From an uncultured beta proteobacterium (GTDB taxonomy: Bacteria; Pseudomonadota; Gammaproteobacteria; Burkholderiales; Burkholderiaceae_C), in assembly GCA_903823025.1 (NCBI GenBank), contig CAIJRK010000031.1:1-64000 (forward strand): a stretch of DNA of 64,000 bases, written 5' to 3'. The position numbers and the translations under genes are program-made. The first letter of the stretch is position 1. Every line of letters begins with the position of its first letter. Positions 58,302-64,000 of this stretch are shown piece by piece. Under the pieces are notes generated by a model. It did no database searches, had not been told where the DNA came from, and was given only the letters and a program-made list of their open reading frames with translations.

Positions 58302-59281
58302 AATCGGCTTTACCTTATTTGATAGGAATTTTGCTGGTTTGGTGCCCGCTAGGTTTTGCCGCCGACGTATCGACCCCGGTCAGTCTGGTCTTCGCGGGCG
58401 ATATCGTGCTCGATGATTCGGCGGGCGAGATGATCCGTCGGGGCGAAGATCCCTTTGCCGATTTTGCTGGCGTTTTCCGTGACGCAGATATCCGCATTGG
58501 TAATCTGGAATGTGTGATTGCCACCACCGGTTCAGCGGGCGACAAGAACTACACCTTCCGCGCGCATCCCCGCACGCTACCCGTCCTGAAACAACACTTT
58601 GATGCGCTGGCACTGGCCAACAACCATTCAGGCGATTTCGGTCGCCCCGCTTTTTCGGAAATGCTGGGGCTGCTGAAGCAGTCCGGTCTGGGCCAATTTG
58701 GCGGCGGCCACAATCTCTCAGAAGCCCACACGCCGCTCATCATCGAACGCAAAGGAATTCGTGTGGCCTTGCTGGGTTACAACGAATTCATGCCCCGCAG
58801 TTTTGAAGCCGATTACAACGCGCCCGGCGTCGCCTGGAGTGAGGATGAACAGGTTGTGGCGGACATCAAAAAAGCGCGCACCGTTTACAGCGCTGATCTG
58901 GTGATTCCCGTCATGCACTGGGGTTGGGAGAACGAACTCAGCTCGAATGCCCGCCAGCGCCAGTTAGCCCGCCTCATGATTGACGCAGGGGCTGATGCCG
59001 TGATTGGCGGACACCCACATGTCACGCAAGAGATCGCGCACTACCAGGGTAAGCCCATCATTTATAGCGTGGGAAATTTTGTCATGAAGGAAACCGATAA
59101 CGCCAATCAGCGCATCGGCTGGGTGCTTCGTCTGCAACTGGACAAACAGGGCGTGCGTAGTTTTGATACCCGCGTGGCGCAGATCAACGCCGAGGGCATC
59201 CCGCAACTCGACCGCGATGCCACCAGTCCTTGCTGGACGAAGGGTCAGCGTGGCGTTCGGCTGTGCCGTGCTTCGGACTGA
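58298..59281 (+). CDS. CapA/PgsA-family periplasmic protein
   Basis: The 327-residue protein has a signal peptide (YLIGILLVWCPLGFAA) and the CapA fold: VSLVFAGDIVLDD, NLECVIATTG, LALANNHSGDFG, IPVMHWGWENE and DAVIGGHPHVTQE, GNFVMK, i.e. the metallophosphoesterase-like residues D, N, H. It is related to poly-gamma-glutamate synthesis proteins, but no capB or capC is nearby, so an envelope role is inferred only. Translationally coupled to the small secreted protein. Confidence 0.86.
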   Translation: MKSALPYLIGILLVWCPLGFAADVSTPVSLVFAGDIVLDDSAGEMIRRGEDPFADFAGVFRDADIRIGNLECVIATTGSAGDKNYTFRAHPRTLPVLKQHFDALALANNHSGDFGRPAFSEMLGLLKQSGLGQFGGGHNLSEAHTPLIIERKGIRVALLGYNEFMPRSFEADYNAPGVAWSEDEQVVADIKKARTVYSADLVIPVMHWGWENELSSNARQRQLARLMIDAGADAVIGGHPHVTQEIAHYQGKPIIYSVGNFVMKETDNANQRIGWVLRLQLDKQGVRSFDTRVAQINAEGIPQLDRDATSPCWTKGQRGVRLCRASD

Positions 59282-59293
59282 TTGATCTCAACT

Positions 59294-60001
59294 TCACCAA
59301 GGCAATACAGTGCCGTCGTGGTTAAAAAACCCGCCTGAATCAGTGGCGTTCAAATCGTCTATGACCTTGAGCAACCGCAAGGCGGCTTGATCAGGCGGTT
59401 GCACGTCCAGCCCGGTTTTGGCAAAGGGCGCGGACAAGGCGCTGTGGACGGTGCCGGGGTGCAACGCCACGCAAAGCGCCTCGGGCTGGCGGCGGTGCAA
59501 CTCGATGGCGGCGGTATGCACCAACTGGTTTAGCGCCGCTTTGCTGGCGCGGTAGCTGTACCAGCCGCCCAAACGGTTGTCGCCAATGCTGCCCACTTTG
59601 GCCGACAAAGTGGCAAACACCGCTTTGCCGTGGCGGGGGAACAGCGGCAAGCCGTGTTTCATCAGCAACGCCGGACCAATGGCGTTGATGGCAAAAGCGT
59701 TCGCCATTTGTACCGGGTCGAGTTGTTGCCAGCTTTTCTCGGGCTGGTAGCCGTCGCCGTGCAGCGTGCCGGTGGCGTCGATGATCAGACGCACCTCCAA
59801 CCCTAGCGCGGCAATAGATTGGGCCGCAGCGGCGATGCTGGCCTCATCGAGCAAATCCAGCGCGGGCTGGCTGGTGCGTGAAAGTCCTAGCGTGCGGGCA
59901 AAAGTTGTGTCGGCTTGCAGGTGCGTCAGCAGCGCCGCACCGATGCTGCCAGTAGCGCCTATCACGAGGGCTAAACCGCCGGGTGGAAAAGTAGTAAGCA
60001 C
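59294..60001 (-). CDS. Short-chain dehydrogenase/reductase (C-signal/CsgA-like)
   Basis: The 235-residue protein has the nucleotide motif LVIGATGSIGAAL, DATGTLHGDG, NAIGPALLMKH, the catalytic Ser/Tyr/Lys in SIGDNRLGGWYSYRASKAALN and LHPGTVHSALSAPF. The pattern matches the CsgA/C-factor-type SDR group; substrate unknown. The ATG is at 60001. It is convergent with the CapA-type gene, 13 bases away. Confidence 0.88.
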   Translation of the reverse strand: MLTTFPPGGLALVIGATGSIGAALLTHLQADTTFARTLGLSRTSQPALDLLDEASIAAAAQSIAALGLEVRLIIDATGTLHGDGYQPEKSWQQLDPVQMANAFAINAIGPALLMKHGLPLFPRHGKAVFATLSAKVGSIGDNRLGGWYSYRASKAALNQLVHTAAIELHRRQPEALCVALHPGTVHSALSAPFAKTGLDVQPPDQAALRLLKVIDDLNATDSGGFFNHDGTVLPW

Positions 60002-60181
60002 AGGACACCTTATAGAGTTTTGACAAGCTTAACTTGCTGGTCTGATTTCTCGGACTAACGCCAACAAGGACTGCAATTTTCCATGGTTTCTTAACTGAGC
60101 GTCTTAAAAAGAATGTTTTATGCCATTAATATGGTTTGCTGTTATCGCTTGCATGACGTTGATGAAAATAGGAGATGAAAA

Positions 60182-61579
60182 ATGCAATTTGAATTGAAAA
60201 ATGTTGGTTTGATTGATGAGGCCACTCTCACGCTGGCTGATCTAACTATCATTTGCGGTGAAAACAATACCGGTAAAACCTATGTCACCTATGCTTTGCA
60301 TGGATTTTTGCGAAGCTGGCGGCGGATATTGCCATCGGTGATAGAAGAAAAAATTGAAGAAATCCTTAAAGCAACGCCGACACAGCTTGATTTGAATCAC
60401 TTATTCAAAGGCCATATCAACGCGTATCTGAGTGAGATCGCAAATCGCTACACGAACTATCTACCTAGTGTTTTTGCTTCTACTCAAAACTTCTTTGAAA
60501 ACGCAAGCGTCAAGGTATCTGTGCCAACGGAGCTAGATTTTCTTGATGTGCAATACCAACGTGCCATCAAGGATGCCACCGGAAACAAAACGGTTGCATC
60601 GCTCAGAAAATCCAAAGGCAGCGCCATTCTTGAAATTCTGGTGGCTGATGTGGCTGTTGTAGAAAATCGTTACGGGCTGCTTGATTTCATCGCAGAAGCT
60701 ATTGCCGACATCGTTTTTGCGCCGCACTTACCGGATGTGTTTATTGCCAGCGCTGAAAGAACGGGCGCAGCCATCTTTCGCAAGGAACTGGATTTCGCCA
60801 GAAACCGTCTTGTTCAAGAGTTGGGCAGACAAGATAACAAAAATTTGAAGAATCCATTTCACCTTCTTGAGCAAATGGAGGCGGGCTACCCTTGGCCGGT
60901 TCAGGATAACGTCGATTTTGTGCGCCAACTTGAAGACATGGACAAACAAGTCAGCCCCTTGGTTGAGTTGCATCCCAACCTGATGGAGGCTTTTGATGCC
61001 GTTATTGGCGGCAGCTACAAAGTCGTCAAGGGCAAAGGTTTGTATTACCAACCCAAAGGTTCAGGACAACCCCGGCTTTCGATGTCGGAGTCATCGAGTT
61101 CAGTGCGCGCCTTGCTGGATATCGGCTTTTACCTGCGTTGCCGCGCCAAACCCGGCGACTTGTTGATCATTGATGAGCCTGAGTTAAACCTGCACCCTGT
61201 GAATCAGCGTGCCTTGGCAAGGTTGGTGGCGCGATTAGTGAACCACGGAATACTTGTTTTCATGACGACGCACAGCGACTACATCGTCAAGGAACTCAAT
61301 ACCTTGATCATGCTGCACCCCTCTACGCCGCACCACCTCGCCATGCGTGCCAAGTTCAAATATGCCGATGAAGAAGTCATGAATCCAGCGCGCGTCAAGC
61401 TTTTTATGACATGTACAAAACGCCAAGAGCGTGAAGGCAAGGGCAATCGGGCCAAACTCAACAGTCTGCGAGAGGCCACGATTCATCCTGATCAAGGTAT
61501 GGAGGTTGACACCTTCGATACCACCATCGAAACCATGAATGAAATTCAGACCGAGATTCTTTTTGGGGGTGAGCTTTGA
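60182..61579 (+). CDS. ABC/AAA-type ATPase of a putative defence system
   Basis: The 465-residue ATPase has Walker A GENNTGKT (26-33), signature-like LSMSESSSSVRALLDIG, Walker B LLIIDEPELNLHP (about 327-339) and the H-loop TTHSDYIVKEL near 362. The middle region (about 60-290) is helical, as in RecF/SMC-like AAA_15 or AAA_21 proteins. The OLD-type TOPRIM nuclease is absent. It starts a five-gene run with overlapping or touching genes through Type III mod and res. I do not recognise it as a named defence protein. Confidence 0.8.
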   Translation: MQFELKNVGLIDEATLTLADLTIICGENNTGKTYVTYALHGFLRSWRRILPSVIEEKIEEILKATPTQLDLNHLFKGHINAYLSEIANRYTNYLPSVFASTQNFFENASVKVSVPTELDFLDVQYQRAIKDATGNKTVASLRKSKGSAILEILVADVAVVENRYGLLDFIAEAIADIVFAPHLPDVFIASAERTGAAIFRKELDFARNRLVQELGRQDNKNLKNPFHLLEQMEAGYPWPVQDNVDFVRQLEDMDKQVSPLVELHPNLMEAFDAVIGGSYKVVKGKGLYYQPKGSGQPRLSMSESSSSVRALLDIGFYLRCRAKPGDLLIIDEPELNLHPVNQRALARLVARLVNHGILVFMTTHSDYIVKELNTLIMLHPSTPHHLAMRAKFKYADEEVMNPARVKLFMTCTKRQEREGKGNRAKLNSLREATIHPDQGMEVDTFDTTIETMNEIQTEILFGGEL

Positions 61580-62148
61580 GTCCAGCGCTGCAACAACTCA
61601 GAGATTCACTCTCATGCGTGACCTATTCAGGAGAAAAGCACACGCATATCAAGATCAAGGAAAACGATCCGCTGGCACAACTCAAAACGCTCAACATCAA
61701 GGCTCCCAATGGGGATTGGTTTGTGTTCGACCCTGATAAAGGCAGAGGCAAACCGCCGTTGATGTCCCCGCTGCTCGCCACCGTTGGCAAGCACCAGCAC
61801 CACCGGGCTTGTGATGCGGTAATTGTGGTTTTGAAACCCGAAGGCCTGAGTTTGATTTTTATAGACCTGAAGTCATCCGCGCCCAGTAGTTTTGCAGGTC
61901 AGTTTCAGAGCACCCGGCAGTTCACTCGCTATCTGTTGGGACTACTGCATGAATTTCATGGCGTGTCATTCAAACCGGTGTTGGAGCGCTTCGTTATTTT
62001 CCAGACCCCCAAGAACAAACGCGTTTTGTTAGCCAAAAAACCTACCGTATTCCGTTGTGCCAATCGATCTTCAAGTGACCCTAAAGCGGCTCAGAAAGAA
62101 CTGGTTCACGACGGTGCCACGCTCTACTTGAAGCAATTGCTAGCCTAG
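61576..62148 (+). CDS. Small PD-(D/E)XK-like protein paired with the ATPase
   Basis: The 190-residue protein of unknown function starts with TTG at 61576, overlapping the ATPase stop (TTGA). A nuclease-like core can be drawn: Asp80 in ACDAVIVV, Asp97 and Lys99 in FIDLKSS, and Gln109 in FAGQFQSTRQFTRYL, the order of PD-(D/E)XK phosphodiesterases with a D-x-K variant. The assignment is by motif alone. Mod starts three bases after its stop. Confidence 0.6.
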   Translation: MSPALQQLRDSLSCVTYSGEKHTHIKIKENDPLAQLKTLNIKAPNGDWFVFDPDKGRGKPPLMSPLLATVGKHQHHRACDAVIVVLKPEGLSLIFIDLKSSAPSSFAGQFQSTRQFTRYLLGLLHEFHGVSFKPVLERFVIFQTPKNKRVLLAKKPTVFRCANRSSSDPKAAQKELVHDGATLYLKQLLA

Positions 62149-62151
62149 CCC

Positions 62152-63819
62152 ATGACCCAACCCCAAAAACTAGAACTCACCTGGATTGGCAAAGACCAGC
62201 GGCCTCGGCTGGAGCCGCGCATTTTGCTGGAAGACCCCGAGCGCAGTTACCACGCGAAGCAGCGGGTGACGGACAACGATCTGTTTGATAACCGGCTGAT
62301 TCGGGGCGACAACTTGCTGGCGCTCAAGGCGTTGGAGTCGGAGTTTTCAGGCCAAGTGAAATGCGTTTTTATTGATCCGCCGTATAACACCGGCAGCGCG
62401 TTCACGCATTACGACGACGGGCTGGAGCATTCGATCTGGCTGGGGCTGATGCGCGACCGGCTGGAGATTATTCGCCGTTTGCTGGCGGACGATGGTTCGC
62501 TGTGGATCACGATTGACGACAACGAGGCGCACTATCTCAAAGTGATGTGTGATGAGATTTTTGGACGGGCTAATTTTTTGTGTGACATCGCTTGGGAAAA
62601 GAGATATTCACCGCCGCCGGACACAAAAGATTTTGGCTACGTTCACGATCACATTCTTGTGTACCGTCGAGGCAGGGGATTTTCACGAAATCTTCTGCCT
62701 TTGACTGATGACCAATCTGGTAGGTACAAAAATCCAGATGGCGATCCGCGTGGGCCTTGGAAGGCAATGGACTACACATGTCGATACTCTGCTGATGAGC
62801 GCCCCAATTTATTTTATGCAATTCGTCAGCCAAAAACGGGTGAAGAAATCTGGCCTAAGCGAACTAGAGTGTGGGCTATGTCGAAAGAAGTTCATCTGCG
62901 AAACGAACGCGATGGGCGAATTTGGTGGGGCACCAAAGGCACAAATAGTGTCCCTGCCGTCAAAAATTTCATTTCAGGGATAACTCAAGGGATGATGCCG
63001 ATGTCTTTGTGGAAGCACACCCTGGCAGGGCATAACCAAGATGCGATGAAAGAGATGATGGGGCTGTTTGGAGATGATGTTTTTTCTACACCAAAACCAG
63101 AGCAGTTGATTCAGGTTGCTTTACATATTGCCACTAACCCCGGCGATCTAGTCCTAGATTCCTTCGCCGGTTCCGGCACCACCGGCGCGGTCGCTCACAA
63201 AATGGGACGCCGCTGGATCATGGTAGAACTCGGCGAACATTGCCACACGCACATCGTGCCGCGCCTGCAAAAAGTCATCGACGGCCAAGACCCCGGCGGC
63301 GTCACGCAGGCCGTGAACTGGCTCGGCGGTGGCGGCTTTCGTTACTACGAACTCGCGCCCACGCTCTTGTCCACTGACCGCTGGGGCAACCTCGTCATCA
63401 ACCCCGACTACGACGCGGCCATGCTCTCGGCGGCCATGTGCCAACTCGAAGGCTTCACCTACGCGCCGTCCGACGTGCTGTGGTGGCAACACGGGCGCAG
63501 CAGCGAGACCGATTTCATTTACGTGACCACCCAAACGTTAAGCGCCGACCAACTGGAGGCGCTCAGTGACGACGTCGGCATAGACCCCCACAACCCGCGC
63601 AGTTTGCTGGTGTGTTGCAGCGCTTATCGCGGCATCACCGCCGTTCAAGCCGCCCAGCGTTGGCCCCGCCTCACCCTCAAGAAAATCCCCAAGATGGTTA
63701 AAGACCGTTGCGAATGGGGCCACGACGATTACAGCCTGAACGTTGCCAATTTACCGATGGCGCAAAAGAAGATCGTCACCCCGACGCAAGATGATTTTTT
63801 TGGCGCGGATGCCGTATGA
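62152..63819 (+). CDS. mod: Type III DNA adenine methyltransferase, Mod subunit (second system)
   Basis: The 555-residue beta-class N6-adenine methyltransferase has DPPYNT at 75-80 and DSFAGSGTTGAVAHKMG near 333. The target-recognition region about 62560-63150 is AT-richer than the rest (26 G+C of 60 at 62941-63000; 36 of 60 at 63181-63240). It differs from the first Mod across the whole length except core motifs. Its stop overlaps the next tiny frame as ATGA. Confidence 0.93.
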   Translation: MTQPQKLELTWIGKDQRPRLEPRILLEDPERSYHAKQRVTDNDLFDNRLIRGDNLLALKALESEFSGQVKCVFIDPPYNTGSAFTHYDDGLEHSIWLGLMRDRLEIIRRLLADDGSLWITIDDNEAHYLKVMCDEIFGRANFLCDIAWEKRYSPPPDTKDFGYVHDHILVYRRGRGFSRNLLPLTDDQSGRYKNPDGDPRGPWKAMDYTCRYSADERPNLFYAIRQPKTGEEIWPKRTRVWAMSKEVHLRNERDGRIWWGTKGTNSVPAVKNFISGITQGMMPMSLWKHTLAGHNQDAMKEMMGLFGDDVFSTPKPEQLIQVALHIATNPGDLVLDSFAGSGTTGAVAHKMGRRWIMVELGEHCHTHIVPRLQKVIDGQDPGGVTQAVNWLGGGGFRYYELAPTLLSTDRWGNLVINPDYDAAMLSAAMCQLEGFTYAPSDVLWWQHGRSSETDFIYVTTQTLSADQLEALSDDVGIDPHNPRSLLVCCSAYRGITAVQAAQRWPRLTLKKIPKMVKDRCEWGHDDYSLNVANLPMAQKKIVTPTQDDFFGADAV

Positions 63820-63905
63820 CACAGCCCAAAATCATCATCATTGCGGGGCCGAATGGTGCGGGCAAGACTCAAACCGCAAGAAAAAACAAAAAGGGAGAAG
63901 CATGA
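63816..63905 (+). pseudogene. Stub of a zeta-type P-loop toxin between mod and res
   Basis: A 29-codon frame starts with ATG overlapping the mod stop and begins MTQPKIIIIAGPNGAGKTQT, the exact opening of zeta-toxin/AAA kinases (IAGPNGAGKTT). After about 20 residues it turns into basic residues and stops, with the stop overlapping the res start as ATGA. Both couplings are preserved, so most of the toxin gene was lost by an in-frame deletion and the leftover now links mod to res. Confidence 0.75.
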
Positions 63906-64000
63906 GTCAACGTGAAGTCAACTCTATCGCGGGCCGCTTGAGCCTGCGTCCACCGCAAACCGAGTCGCTGTCCAAACTGGCCAGCGCCATCGACGCGTCG
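63902..64000 (+). CDS. res: Type III restriction enzyme Res subunit, N-terminus (cut by window edge)
   Basis: An ATG at 63902 with AGGGAGAAG directly upstream begins MSQREVNSIAGRLSLRPPQT, typical of the start of Type III Res and related DEAD-box helicase subunits, and runs off the right edge. By position it is the partner of the mod at 62152. The helicase motifs lie outside the window. Confidence 0.75.
   Translation, partial: MSQREVNSIAGRLSLRPPQTESLSKLASAIDAS

Overview
The window looks like a chromosome segment of a Burkholderiales betaproteobacterium, most likely a Comamonadaceae member close to Rhodoferax. The reasons are moderate-to-high G+C, the mnmG-rsmG-parA-parB cluster with TGTTTCACGTGAAACA parS sites, the lptA-lptB-rpoN block, a DctSR/TRAP dicarboxylate locus and a likely rhodoquinone methyltransferase gene. 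The genus is an inference from gene content and protein wording; no search was run.

Layout. 1-3012 is accessory DNA: an IS66-type transposase tail, the stump of one VapC toxin, a complete vapBC pair, and a plasmid-type origin with seven 25-bp iterons, a DnaA box and a Rep_3 initiator gene. 3127-10732 holds the RquA-like gene, the two-component system DctS/DctR, two TRAP binding proteins and DctQM. 10716-17326 (minus strand) has a cobalamin adenosyltransferase, a membrane methyltransferase and the origin-partition operon mnmG-rsmG-parA-hydrolase-parB with four parS sites. 17373-21286 contains redox and glutathione genes and an AsmA-like protein. 21619-25478 is the Min division locus, with minDE present twice in tandem. 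25504-28641 is a copper module (copA, copZ, cueR) with two CueR-type promoters. A Crp-family regulator follows.

29702-34201 is a Type III restriction-modification pair next to a truncated thioesterase gene, which probably marks an insertion. 34357-44458 carries malate synthase G, a haloacid dehalogenase, transporters, envelope glycosylation genes and argS. 44486-49178 covers a SPOR protein, DsbA, LptA, LptB and sigma-54. 49215-51680 is a XhoI/PaeR7I-like Type II restriction-modification system. 51737-59281 includes an rRNA methyltransferase coupled to a PIN protein, a c-di-GMP-I riboswitch ahead of a chemotaxis receptor, a glutamate synthase-like flavoprotein and a CapA-type protein. 60182 to the right edge is a defence-like operon: an ABC-type ATPase, a small PD-(D/E)XK-like protein, a second Type III Mod, a stub of a zeta-type toxin and the start of Res.

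Taken together, housekeeping operons are interrupted by at least three DNA-modification systems and several toxin-antitoxin remnants. The best candidate for an undescribed system is the ATPase plus small nuclease-like pair fused by tight gene spacing to the second Type III operon. The most puzzling element is the iteron replicon about 11 kb from a chromosomal-type parS cluster.
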